NCBI RefSeq assembly: GCF_002483315.1
Contig: NZ_DLHR01000024.1
Span: forward strand, 100,959 to 164,958
Direction: 5' to 3'
Source: Flavobacterium sp. UBA7663
GTDB lineage: Bacteria; Bacteroidota; Bacteroidia; Flavobacteriales; Flavobacteriaceae
DNA length: 64,000 bases
Each line of letters begins with the position of its first letter. The stretch's first letter is position 1. Below the pieces are notes generated by a model. That model saw only the letters and a program-made list of their open reading frames with translations, was not told where the DNA came from and searched no databases. Both the position numbers and the translations under genes were made by a program. Below, in pieces: positions 34,553 through 42,347 of the stretch.

Positions 34553-35671
34553 TTACAACAAAATTATTTGTCCTCTATCGTTCGAATTATTACTTCCTAT
34601 TAAGTAATTCGAACTCAAAATATAATTCTTAAAACTTAGATTTTTACTCTTATTTAACTGCATAAAAGTAATAATTTCAGCAAAACCAAAAGTAGTCGTA
34701 TCAAATATTATTTCAATGTTTTTATTCGATTGGTTCTCAAATTGATTAAAATCAGATAAATAAGTTGCTTTTTTTGGTAGGTTCAACTCTAAATTTTCTC
34801 TTGAAAAAACGACATATTCATCAAGAATCCGAACTTCATTCTTCTGTTGATTCTTCTTCAAAAGACTAAAAACAAAACTTCCCACTTGCATCATTACATC
34901 AAAAAACCATGATTTCTTAAAGTGCTTTTTATAGAAAAATTGCATCGCTTCACGGAAACGTTTCATATACGTACCATCTCGAACTGTACTTTCTCCTTTA
35001 TAATGAATCACCGAAGTTTCGTGAAAATAATAATTCGATTTACCTGTTTTCAAAACCAAATAACTCAAATCGATATCATCCGAATACATAAAGCAATCCT
35101 CATCAAACCCACCAACTTCGAGATACAATTCACGCTTCATTACCATAAAAGCACCAACTAAAATATCAACTTTTCCTGATTCATTTTCCGATAAATGTTG
35201 CGCGTAATATTTCCCAAAATAATTCGAGATTTTATACAATCCAAAAATCTTTGTAAAAGCCACCCAAGGCGTTGGAACACCACGTTTGCTTTCGGGAAGG
35301 AAATTTCCTGCACCGTCAATTAATTTACAACCGATAATTCCAGTGTTCAGTTGCCTGTTTTTAGTGTTCAGTATTTTTGAAAAAGTATCTTCTGCAACAA
35401 CAGTATCGGGATTTAAGATGCAAACGTATTCGCCTTTGGCTTGAGCAACTCCGATGTTATTTCCTTTTGGAAAACCTAAATTATCTTTATTTTCAATGAG
35501 TTTGATGTGCGGAAATTTGGTTTTCATCATCTCACAACTGTCATCAGACGAAGCGTTATCAATGACAATAATTTCTCCATCAATGCCTTCCAATGCTTTT
35601 TGAACACTGAGAACACATTGCTCTAAAAAGTAGCGGACGTTGTAGTTGAGAATGATTACGGATAGTTGCAT
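34553..35671 (-). CDS. Family 2 glycosyltransferase
   Basis: The 372-residue protein has a GT-A fold: LSVIILNYNVRYFLEQCVLSVQ, IIVIDNASSDDSC, NKDNLGFPKGNNIGVAQAKGEYVCILNPDTVV with the metal-binding region, and FDEDCFMYSDDIDLSYLVLKTG near residue 205. It probably adds a sugar to a surface polysaccharide or lipid. A stretch near residues 99-110 (NTKNRQLNTG) is encoded by an ACTGAACACTAAAAAC-type low-complexity repeat more typical of intergenic DNA in this group. The toxin-antitoxin-like pair follows upstream after three bases, which is unusual for a glycosyltransferase operon. Confidence 0.9.
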   Translation of the reverse strand: MQLSVIILNYNVRYFLEQCVLSVQKALEGIDGEIIVIDNASSDDSCEMMKTKFPHIKLIENKDNLGFPKGNNIGVAQAKGEYVCILNPDTVVAEDTFSKILNTKNRQLNTGIIGCKLIDGAGNFLPESKRGVPTPWVAFTKIFGLYKISNYFGKYYAQHLSENESGKVDILVGAFMVMKRELYLEVGGFDEDCFMYSDDIDLSYLVLKTGKSNYYFHETSVIHYKGESTVRDGTYMKRFREAMQFFYKKHFKKSWFFDVMMQVGSFVFSLLKKNQQKNEVRILDEYVVFSRENLELNLPKKATYLSDFNQFENQSNKNIEIIFDTTTFGFAEIITFMQLNKSKNLSFKNYILSSNYLIGSNNSNDRGQIILL

Positions 35672-35674
35672 GAT

Positions 35675-35956
35675 TTATTGAAAATCTTTTTTGTTGTTCC
35701 AAAAATACACTAATTCGACCTTTTTATCTTTCTCAATAATCTTATAAAACAATGATGTTTGTTTGGATATAACTGTTTTGTAAACATTTTTATGAATTTG
35801 ACCAATTAAAGGATTAATCGATAATCTTTTTAAATTTTCATCAACTAATATGACAAAATCATCAACTTCTTTTTGATTCCATTTTAAAAAAATAAAATCA
35901 ATTTCTTCCATGTAAGTTTCAACAGCTAAAGGAACCCAAACAACCTTATATTCCAT
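35675..35956 (-). CDS. RelE/ParE-family toxin-like protein
   Basis: The 93-residue protein fits the RelE/ParE toxin superfamily: YKVVWVPLAVETYMEEIDFIFLKWNQKEVDDFVILVDENLKRLSINPLIGQIHKNVYKTVISKQTSLFYKIIEKDKKVELVYFWNNKKDF. The conserved positions are the early helix pair, the INPLIGQ turn and the terminal strand VELVYFWNNKKD. Family members cleave mRNA on the ribosome or inhibit gyrase. Its start codon overlaps the upstream antitoxin-like gene by 11 bases, the usual layout of these pairs. Whether it is an active toxin cannot be told from the sequence. Confidence 0.82.
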   Translation of the reverse strand: MEYKVVWVPLAVETYMEEIDFIFLKWNQKEVDDFVILVDENLKRLSINPLIGQIHKNVYKTVISKQTSLFYKIIEKDKKVELVYFWNNKKDFQ

Positions 35957-36170
35957 TCAAAAAAGGATATTTCTTTTTCAAATTAGACATAACTTCTTCA
36001 TGAGTAAAAACAAGACCTTTGTCTGCTTGTTCAATACCCAGCTCAATTGCTTTTTGTACATGTTCTGGCAATTGCTCCCAAGCATCATTACTCGCAATAA
36101 CTTCACTTTTAGGAGTTACTTCGTAAGCTTCTGCTGGTTCTTCTATTTTATTTTTCTTTTTGGAAGTCAT
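35946..36170 (-). CDS. Antitoxin-like small protein
   Basis: The 74-residue protein (starting MTSKKKNKIEEP at the Met at 36170, with two more in-frame Mets upstream) has a charged N-terminus. Helices follow in EVTPKSEVIASNDAWEQLPEHVQKAIELGIEQADKGLVFTHEEVMSNLKKKYPF, resembling the antitoxins paired with RelE/ParE toxins in Bacteroidota. It overlaps the toxin gene by 11 bases and precedes it. The N-terminal DNA-binding motif, if any, is not obvious. Confidence 0.75.
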   Translation of the reverse strand: MTSKKKNKIEEPAEAYEVTPKSEVIASNDAWEQLPEHVQKAIELGIEQADKGLVFTHEEVMSNLKKKYPFLNGI

Positions 36171-36225
36171 AAAATGCATTTTCACAAAGTTAGGAAATAA
36201 TCTATAATCTTTAGATACAATAAAC

Positions 36226-36233
36226 TATTTTTG
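36226..36233 (+). promoter_or_regulatory. -7 box for the ABC-F gene
   Basis: TATTTTTG fits TAnnTTTG and lies 18 bases before the ATG of the ABC-F gene. No good -33 box was found. Confidence 0.5.
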
Positions 36234-36250
36234 CATTTCTAAATTATATT

Positions 36251-38113
36251 ATGAATTACTTATCAGTCGAAAACATCTCCAAATCTTATGGCGAACGTAT
36301 TCTTTTTAAAGACGTTTCGTTTGGAATTAATAAAGATCAAAAAATAGCTTTTATCGCTAAAAACGGTTCGGGAAAAACCACCATTATGAACATGATTAAT
36401 GGTTTGGACGAACCTGATACTGGTCAAGTGGTGATTCGAAAAGAAATCAACATGGCGTTTTTGTCGCAAAACAATAATTTGCAAGACGAATTAACTATTG
36501 AGGAAAATATTTTTGCTTCGGATAATGAAATTTTGAAAGTAATTGAACGCTACGAAAAGGCCTTAGAAAATCCGAATGATGAAGAAGCGTATCAAAGAGC
36601 TTTTGATGATATGGACCGACATAATGCTTGGGATTTTGAAACGCAATTCAAGCAAATTTTGTACAAACTGAAGTTGGAAGACTTGAAAATGAAAGTCAAA
36701 AACATGTCGGGTGGACAAAAAAAGCGTTTGTCGTTAGCCATTATTTTAATTAGTAAACCTGATTTATTAATTTTAGACGAGCCAACCAATCACTTGGATT
36801 TAGAGATGATTGAATGGTTAGAAGATTATTTTGCAAAAGAAAATATCACGCTATTTATGGTAACGCACGACCGTTTCTTTTTGGAACGTGTTTGTAATGA
36901 AATCATTGAATTAGATAACGGAAAAATATACCAATACAAAGGCAATTATTCGTATTATTTGGAGAAAAAAGAAGAACGTTTGGCTTCTGAAAATGCGAGT
37001 ATCGACAAAGCACAAAACTTATTCGTAAAAGAATTAGCTTGGATGCGTCGTCAACCAAAAGCTAGAACTACCAAATCGAAATCACGTCAAGATGACTTTT
37101 ACGTAATTAAAGAAAAGGCTGAAAGTCGTAGAAAAGAAAATGTAGTAGAGCTCGAAATCAACATGGAGCGCATGGGAAGCAAGATTATCGAAATGGTAAA
37201 ATTGAACAAAAATTTCCCTGATAGAACCATTTTAAAGGATTTTAGCTATTCGTTTCAACGTGGTGAACGCATAGGAATTATTGGCAAAAATGGAACTGGA
37301 AAATCGACTTTCTTAAATATTTTAACCCAAACAATTCAACCGGATTCTGGTAAAGTAATTATTGGCGATACGATTAAAATTGGCTATTACACACAAAGTG
37401 GTATCAACCCAAAACCAGGTCAAAAAGTTATTGATATCATCAAAGAATATGGCGAATACATTCCGTTGACGAAAGGAAAAATTATTTCGGCTTCGCAATT
37501 ATTGGAACGCTTTTTATTTGATGCCAAAAAACAATACGATTTTGTAGAAAAATTAAGCGGTGGCGAATTGAAACGTTTGTATTTATGTACGGTTTTGATT
37601 CAAAATCCGAATTTCTTGATTTTGGATGAACCTACGAATGACTTAGATATTGTAACTTTAAATGTATTGGAAAGTTTCCTTTTAGATTTTCCTGGATGTT
37701 TATTAGTGGTGAGTCACGACCGTTATTTTATGGATAAAATTGTGGATCACTTATTTGTTTTCAGAGGCGAAGGTGAAATTGAAGATTTCCCAGGAAATTA
37801 TTCTGATTTTAGAAGTTATGAAGATTCGGCTGAACCAAAAAATTTAAATTCGGTTAGTACTGAAAAAGTAAGTTGGAAAGAAAAAAATACTGCTTCAGCT
37901 GGTTTGAACTTCAATGAACAAAAGGAATTCAATAAATTAGAACGCGAAATCAAAGATTTAGAATATAACAAAAAACAAATCGAACAAGAATTCGCTGACG
38001 GAAAAGTTTCGGATGATAAGATTGAAGCAAAAGCCAACGAATTACAAAAAATCATTCAGTCTTTAGAAGATAAAGAAGAACGTTGGTTTGAATTGAGTTC
38101 TAAAATGGAATAA
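36251..38113 (+). CDS. ABC-F family ATPase
   Basis: ABC-F proteins act on the ribosome as translation factors, and some confer antibiotic resistance. The 620-residue protein contains two ATPase cassettes without membrane domains. The first has the Walker A AKNGSGKTTIMN, the signature MSGGQKKRLSLA and the Walker B LLILDEPTNHLDLE. The second has GKNGTGKSTFLN, LSGGELKRLYLC and FLILDEPTNDLD. A linker with MRRQPKARTTKSKSRQDDF joins them, and a C-terminal coiled coil (about residues 555-620) follows, as in the Uup-like branch. I do not assign a subfamily name. Confidence 0.93.
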   Translation: MNYLSVENISKSYGERILFKDVSFGINKDQKIAFIAKNGSGKTTIMNMINGLDEPDTGQVVIRKEINMAFLSQNNNLQDELTIEENIFASDNEILKVIERYEKALENPNDEEAYQRAFDDMDRHNAWDFETQFKQILYKLKLEDLKMKVKNMSGGQKKRLSLAIILISKPDLLILDEPTNHLDLEMIEWLEDYFAKENITLFMVTHDRFFLERVCNEIIELDNGKIYQYKGNYSYYLEKKEERLASENASIDKAQNLFVKELAWMRRQPKARTTKSKSRQDDFYVIKEKAESRRKENVVELEINMERMGSKIIEMVKLNKNFPDRTILKDFSYSFQRGERIGIIGKNGTGKSTFLNILTQTIQPDSGKVIIGDTIKIGYYTQSGINPKPGQKVIDIIKEYGEYIPLTKGKIISASQLLERFLFDAKKQYDFVEKLSGGELKRLYLCTVLIQNPNFLILDEPTNDLDIVTLNVLESFLLDFPGCLLVVSHDRYFMDKIVDHLFVFRGEGEIEDFPGNYSDFRSYEDSAEPKNLNSVSTEKVSWKEKNTASAGLNFNEQKEFNKLEREIKDLEYNKKQIEQEFADGKVSDDKIEAKANELQKIIQSLEDKEERWFELSSKME

Positions 38114-38217
38114 AGTTTCACAATGTAACACCACGTTTTACACAAAGTTTCACTAAGTTTTTTTTCTTATAAATTCTTTGTGTTACTTTGCGCCAAACTT
38201 TGAGAAACTTAGTGCTA
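38113..38217. repeat. Gene-less inverted-repeat element related to the GxxExxY element
   Basis: Imperfect arms, CACAAAGTTTCACTAAGT on the left and the complement of AGCACTAAGTTTCTCAAAG on the right, face each other across about 15 AT-rich bases. The right end, reversed, matches the ends at 1886 and 2371 (AGCAC, CTCAAAGTTT, AAGT, CACA). It lies between the ABC-F stop and the methyltransferase start, and the last GTGCT includes the probable GTG start codon. Confidence 0.6.
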
Positions 38218-39039
38218 CAACAAATAAAATCTTACATAAAATTCCTTTTCCACTCCAAAAACGAACATGGAGTGCATTCGCCATTTGTATTTGATTTGGT
38301 TACGAAATGTTTTTATGATGCAACAAAATATCAAGAATACGAAGTATTAAAATCGTATAGAAAATCGCTTTTAGAAAATAAAAACACGATTGAAGTAACG
38401 GATTTTGGTGCAGGTTCGCGAGTTTTTAAATCGAATGTTAGAGAAATTTCAAAAATTGCACAAACCGCTGGGATTACGCCAAAAAATGCTGAATTACTTT
38501 TTAGAATTGTTCGTTATTTTCAACCAAAAAACGTTTTAGAAATTGGTACATCATTAGGATTAGCTACTTCTGCCCTTTCATTAGGAACTGAAAAAGCAAA
38601 AATCATCACTCTAGAAGGTTGTCCGAATACGCAAAAGCAAGCTCAAATTCAATTACAAGGGCAAAATTCAAATTTTCAAAACGTTGAATTTGTCAATACA
38701 GAATTTTCAAGCTATTTCAAAGTCATTCACCCATCACCCATCACCCATCACCTAATCTATTTCGATGGCAATCATTCCAAAAAAGCTACTTTAGATTATT
38801 TTGAAGTGTTGCTTCCAACCATTTTAAATGATTCTGTTTGGATTTTTGATGATATTCATTGGTCAGCCGATATGGAAGAAGCTTGGGAAATCATAAAAAA
38901 TCATCCAAAGGTTTCGGTTACAATTGATACGTTTCAATGGGGAATTGTCTTTTTTAGAGCCGAACAAGAAAAAGAACATTTTATCATCAATCCGAATAAA
39001 ACGATTAGTTCGCATTTGTTTGAAAGAATTCGTTTTTAG
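38212..39039 (+). CDS. Class I SAM-dependent methyltransferase
   Basis: The 275-residue protein has a Rossmann SAM-binding core: AELLFRIVRYFQPKNVLEIGTSLGLATSALSLG (motif I about residues 105-125), KIITLEGCPNTQKQAQ with the ribose-binding Glu, and LIYFDGNHSKKATLDYFEVLLP, then DSVWIFDDIHWSADMEEAW. The layout resembles O-methyltransferase-like proteins of flavobacteria. The start is uncertain: GTG at 38212 gives VLQQIKSYIKFL, which matches family N-termini, and an upstream TTG at 38188 lies inside a repeat element. A 7-base tandem repeat (CACCCAT) at 38728-38752 lies in the coding region. Confidence 0.78.
   Translation: MLQQIKSYIKFLFHSKNEHGVHSPFVFDLVTKCFYDATKYQEYEVLKSYRKSLLENKNTIEVTDFGAGSRVFKSNVREISKIAQTAGITPKNAELLFRIVRYFQPKNVLEIGTSLGLATSALSLGTEKAKIITLEGCPNTQKQAQIQLQGQNSNFQNVEFVNTEFSSYFKVIHPSPITHHLIYFDGNHSKKATLDYFEVLLPTILNDSVWIFDDIHWSADMEEAWEIIKNHPKVSVTIDTFQWGIVFFRAEQEKEHFIINPNKTISSHLFERIRF
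38728..38752. repeat. Heptanucleotide tandem repeat inside a coding region
   Basis: About 3.6 units of CACCCAT run in tandem inside the methyltransferase gene near codons 173-181, encoding HPSPITHH. A change of one unit shifts the reading frame by one base. Confidence 0.75.
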
Positions 39040-39095
39040 TTGTAACAAAATTTATATTTTCGCACTAATAATCAAACAGCTATAAATTGGTTATT

Positions 39096-39227
39096 ATGGA
39101 AAATCTTTCTTTTTTTAAATCAAAATATTTCAAATTTATACTCCCTTTTATTATTGTATTGGGAACAATTTATTTGTTTAAATCAGGATATAAATTTGGT
39201 CAATGGTTGTATTTAATGATAAATTAA
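39096..39227 (+). CDS. Small membrane protein (43 aa)
   Basis: An ATG at 39096 opens a 43-codon frame (MENLSFFKSKYFKFILPFII at the start, WLYLMIN at the end) with one clear transmembrane span around residues 12-30 and a basic juxtamembrane KSKYFK. A TATATTTT box lies upstream at about 39052. I do not recognise a family. The single-span layout and the upstream box make it plausible, but it could be spurious. Confidence 0.5.
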   Translation: MENLSFFKSKYFKFILPFIIVLGTIYLFKSGYKFGQWLYLMIN

Positions 39228-39300
39228 ATCATTGTTTTGCTTTATTTATGTAACAAATTCCTTTCTTTTTCTACTTATTAGAGTATTACATCAATAATAT

Positions 39301-39326
39301 TGTCATCTCGAGCGAAGTCGAGAGGC
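39301..39326. repeat. Short palindromic interspersed repeat
   Basis: TGTCATCTCGAGCGAAGTCG contains the palindromic core CTCGA-GCGAAG-TCGAG, a motif that I recall as dispersed in intergenic regions of many Bacteroidota. It is 18 bases upstream of the ABC transporter ATG. A regulatory role is not shown. Confidence 0.6.
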
Positions 39327-39343
39327 TAAATTCTAATTTCATT

Positions 39344-40045
39344 ATGGCAAATCCGTTAATCAAAATAACCAATATCAAAAGAGATTTTCCTTTAGGAAAC
39401 GAAATCGTGTATGTATTAAAAGGCATCGATTTGGAAATCAATAAAGGTGAATATGTAGCTTTAATGGGACCTTCAGGTTCTGGAAAATCAACTTTGATGA
39501 ACATTTTAGGTTGTTTAGACACACCAACTTCTGGAACATACATTTTGAACGGAAAACACGTTAGTGAAATGCAAGACGATGAATTGGCAGGAATTCGTAA
39601 TAAAGAAATTGGATTCGTTTTTCAAACGTTCAACTTAATGCCACGAACAACGGCTTTGGATAATGTGGCTTTACCAATGGTTTATGCCGGTCATTCCAAA
39701 TCAGAACGTGTGGAGCGCGCTACTGAAGTTTTAACACAAGTAGGCTTGAACGACAGAATGGATCACAAACCAAATCAACTTTCGGGTGGTCAACGTCAGC
39801 GTGTAGCGGTGGCGAGAGCTTTGGTAAACAAACCTTCTATCATTTTAGCCGATGAACCAACCGGAAACTTAGACAGTAAAACTTCAGTGGAAATCATGAA
39901 TTTATTCAACGAAATTCACGCCAACGGAAACACTGTAATTCTAGTAACTCACGAAGAAGATATTGCAGCTTATGCACACAGAATCATTCGTTTACGTGAC
40001 GGAATTATTGAAAGCGATACGATAAATCCAAATATTAAAAAGTAA
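39344..40045 (+). CDS. ABC transporter ATP-binding protein (LolD/MacB type)
   Basis: The 233-residue protein is a single ATPase domain of the MacB/LolD group: GPSGSGKSTLMNILGCLD (Walker A), FQTFNLMPRTTALDNV (Q loop), LSGGQRQRVAVARAL (signature) and ILADEPTGNLDSKT (Walker B), with HEEDIA at the switch. The LDTPTSGTYILNGKHVS insertion is typical of lipoprotein or peptide exporters. The membrane partner is not adjacent, and the next gene encodes an unrelated membrane protein. Confidence 0.94.
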   Translation: MANPLIKITNIKRDFPLGNEIVYVLKGIDLEINKGEYVALMGPSGSGKSTLMNILGCLDTPTSGTYILNGKHVSEMQDDELAGIRNKEIGFVFQTFNLMPRTTALDNVALPMVYAGHSKSERVERATEVLTQVGLNDRMDHKPNQLSGGQRQRVAVARALVNKPSIILADEPTGNLDSKTSVEIMNLFNEIHANGNTVILVTHEEDIAAYAHRIIRLRDGIIESDTINPNIKK

Positions 40046-40072
40046 ATTCACTTTCAATCCCGATTTACTTAA

Positions 40073-40582
40073 ATGGATAATGTAGAAAAAATATATCCTG
40101 CAGTTAACGCAAAATCATTTGTTACATTTTTTTGGTTTATACTTGGACTTGCGATATCTGTTGTTGCTTCTATTTTTGCATATGTCTTAATTAGAGATGG
40201 ATATTGGAAAATATCTTTTTTTGCTTTACCCTTTATTTTATTAACACCTTATGTAATATTTTTTAGTATAAAATCTAAAATAATACTAACTAGTGATTCT
40301 ATAATAAGAAAAGTTCCCTTTAGCAGAAAGGAATTAAAATATTCTGAAATTAAAACATTTAGAATTTACGATACAATTGGAAATGGATATGGTTCAGTTT
40401 CTTATTTTGAAACTAAAAAACCAAATTCAAAAAATCTTTTTACTTTAAAAACAATTTTTGTGTCGGATGTAGAAAATTCTCATCCAAATAAATTTACAAA
40501 GGGTAAACAATTTACTTTTCATGATACAAATGATATTTACTTATTTCTTGAAGAGAAAATTTCTAGTAACCAAGTTGATTAA
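40073..40582 (+). CDS. Hypothetical protein with two membrane spans and PH-like domain
   Basis: The 169-residue protein has two hydrophobic spans (about residues 15-40 and 46-67) followed by a soluble beta-rich region (KSKIILTSDSIIRKVPFSRKELKYSEIKTFRIYD) that recalls bacterial PH-like domains attached to membrane segments. I do not recognise a named family. It follows the ABC ATPase after 27 bases on the same strand and precedes the MATE gene. Confidence 0.65.
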   Translation: MDNVEKIYPAVNAKSFVTFFWFILGLAISVVASIFAYVLIRDGYWKISFFALPFILLTPYVIFFSIKSKIILTSDSIIRKVPFSRKELKYSEIKTFRIYDTIGNGYGSVSYFETKKPNSKNLFTLKTIFVSDVENSHPNKFTKGKQFTFHDTNDIYLFLEEKISSNQVD

Positions 40583-40620
40583 GTAATGTTTTATTATTGA
40601 AAAATCTTTTTCAAAATAAC

Positions 40621-40628
40621 TACCTTTG
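40621..40628 (+). promoter_or_regulatory. -7 box for the MATE transporter gene
   Basis: TACCTTTG lies 15 bases before the ATG at 40644, with a TTG at 40597-40599 as a possible -33 element 21 bases upstream. This supports the internal Met as the real start. Confidence 0.65.
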
Positions 40629-40643
40629 CTCAAAATTGCCAAA

Positions 40644-42041
40644 ATGACTTTTTCCGACTACTCTAAAGAATTTTCATATAACTTAAAACTTGCCTACCCT
40701 ATTATTTTAGGAATGTTAGGCCATACCGTTGTGGGAATTGTGGATAATATCATGGTCGGGAAATTAGGTCCAACCGAATTAGCTGCGGTGTCTTTAGGAA
40801 ACAGCTTTGTTTTCATTGCCATGTCTTTAGGAATTGGATTTTCAACTGCCATTACACCATTAGTAGCTGAATCAGATGGGAAAAATGATGTAGCTGGTGG
40901 TCGTTCTGCATTTCATCACGGATTGTATTTGTGTACGATTTTAGGGGTAGCTTTATTTACCTTAATTTTCTTTTCGAAACCATTAATTGCTTACATGGGA
41001 CAACCCGAAGCAGTAGTGGAAATGGCAAAACCGTATTTAGATATCGTTGGTTTTTCGTTGATTCCGTTAATTATGTACCAAGCGTACAAACAATTTGCAG
41101 ATGGTTTGAGTGAAACTAAATATTCCATGTGGGCAACTATTATTGGAAATATAACTAATGTGGTAATTAATTATTTTTTAATCTACGGAATTTGGATTTT
41201 CCCAAAATGGGGCATCGTGGGAGCAGCTGTAGGAACTATTGCTTCTCGTTTTGTGATGTTGGGTTTTATGCATTATATGATGAATCTAAAACCAAAATTC
41301 CATCCTTATTTTAAAGGTTTTAGCTTAAAAGAAATCAAAAAAGAAGTCAACCAAAAAATTATTAAAATTGGAATGCCTTCTGCCATGCAAATGTTCTTTG
41401 AAGTGGCTTTGTTCACTGGAGCCATTTGGTTATGTGGCATGATTGGAACTACAAGTCAGGCAGCAAATCAAATTGCATTGAGTTTAGCTTCTTTAACCTT
41501 TATGTTTGCCATGGGATTAAGCGTTACCGCAATGATTCGTATTGGAAACCAAAAAGGATTAAATGATTATGTTACCTTACGAAAAGTAGCGATATCCATT
41601 TTCTTATTAGCTATCGTTATCGAAATTGTTTTTGCTTTACTATTTGTGGCTTTACACACCACTTTACCTTATATTTTTGTAGATATTAACGATGTTACAA
41701 ACCTAACAGAAAACCTAGAAGTAATTGCTATTTCGGCCAATTTACTTTTGGTGGCAGCTGTTTTTCAAATTTCTGATGGCTTGCAAGTGGTGGTTTTAGG
41801 AGCGCTTCGTGGATTACAAGATGCTAAAATTCCAATGTATATTACGTTTGTTGCGTATTGGGTAATTGGATTTCCTATCTCCATTTATTTAGGATTAGAA
41901 ACTGAATTAAAAGCAGTTGGTGTTTGGATTGGACTTTTAGCTGGATTAACAGCAGCCGCTATATTTTTGTATATTCGCTTTAATTATTTGACTAAAAAAC
42001 TGGTTCAAGTGCAAGCACAAGAGCAAGTTCAATTACAATAA
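40644..42041 (+). CDS. MATE family efflux transporter
   Basis: The 465-residue inner membrane protein has the 12-span pattern of MATE exporters, which expel cationic compounds with Na+ or H+. Markers include the N-terminal LAYPIILGMLGHTVVGIVDNIMVGKLGPTELAAVSLG, then GFSTAITPLVAESDG and the seventh-helix region GMPSAMQMFFEVALFTGAIWLCGMIGTTSQAANQIALSLASLTFMFAMGLSVTAMIRIGNQKG. The start at 40644 (MTFSDYSKEF) is preferred because an upstream in-frame codon would overlap the promoter -7 box. The C-terminus is Gln-rich (QVQAQEQVQLQ). It belongs to the NorM-like branch, but the substrate is unknown. Confidence 0.93.
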   Translation: MTFSDYSKEFSYNLKLAYPIILGMLGHTVVGIVDNIMVGKLGPTELAAVSLGNSFVFIAMSLGIGFSTAITPLVAESDGKNDVAGGRSAFHHGLYLCTILGVALFTLIFFSKPLIAYMGQPEAVVEMAKPYLDIVGFSLIPLIMYQAYKQFADGLSETKYSMWATIIGNITNVVINYFLIYGIWIFPKWGIVGAAVGTIASRFVMLGFMHYMMNLKPKFHPYFKGFSLKEIKKEVNQKIIKIGMPSAMQMFFEVALFTGAIWLCGMIGTTSQAANQIALSLASLTFMFAMGLSVTAMIRIGNQKGLNDYVTLRKVAISIFLLAIVIEIVFALLFVALHTTLPYIFVDINDVTNLTENLEVIAISANLLLVAAVFQISDGLQVVVLGALRGLQDAKIPMYITFVAYWVIGFPISIYLGLETELKAVGVWIGLLAGLTAAAIFLYIRFNYLTKKLVQVQAQEQVQLQ

Positions 42042-42067
42042 CAAGAAGAAATTAAAATCATAAAAAC

Positions 42068-42298
42068 ATGACCTTACCAAAATTTGTAATCGGAGATAAT
42101 ACCGATTTTCCAGAAGATATTTTCGTAATCCATTTAGAATATCCAAGATTTGTTATCAATTTAAAAGATGACGAAGTAGAATTTTTAGAAGACATTGAAG
42201 AAGAAGACGAAAAAGAATTAGAATCGGAAATGGAACATTTAATTACCATTGCCGGAGAATTCTACGATAGAGAAATTGAACGTTACGAACAGGAATAA
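42068..42298 (+). CDS. Small acidic protein of unknown function (76 aa)
   Basis: The 76-residue protein (MTLPKFVIGDNTDFPEDIFV at its start) is highly acidic in its second half (FLEDIEEEDEKELESEMEHLI). I recognise it as a conserved flavobacterial hypothetical protein of similar length, but no function is known. It follows the MATE gene after 26 bases on the same strand and ends near a palindrome. Confidence 0.7.
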   Translation: MTLPKFVIGDNTDFPEDIFVIHLEYPRFVINLKDDEVEFLEDIEEEDEKELESEMEHLITIAGEFYDREIERYEQE

Positions 42299-42316
42299 TC
42301 TTTGATTATTATTCCC

Positions 42317-42345
42317 GTAGAGACAGGTCAATGACTTGTCTCTAC
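42317..42345. repeat. Interspersed palindrome, probable bidirectional terminator
   Basis: Two arms, GTAGAGACAGGTCA and TGACTTGTCTCTAC, form a 14-base stem with one G-T mismatch over a minimal loop. It lies between the convergent genes ending at 42298 and 42348. The GTAGAGACA core is, to my recollection, dispersed in Bacteroidota genomes. Confidence 0.7.
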
Positions 42346-42347
42346 TA

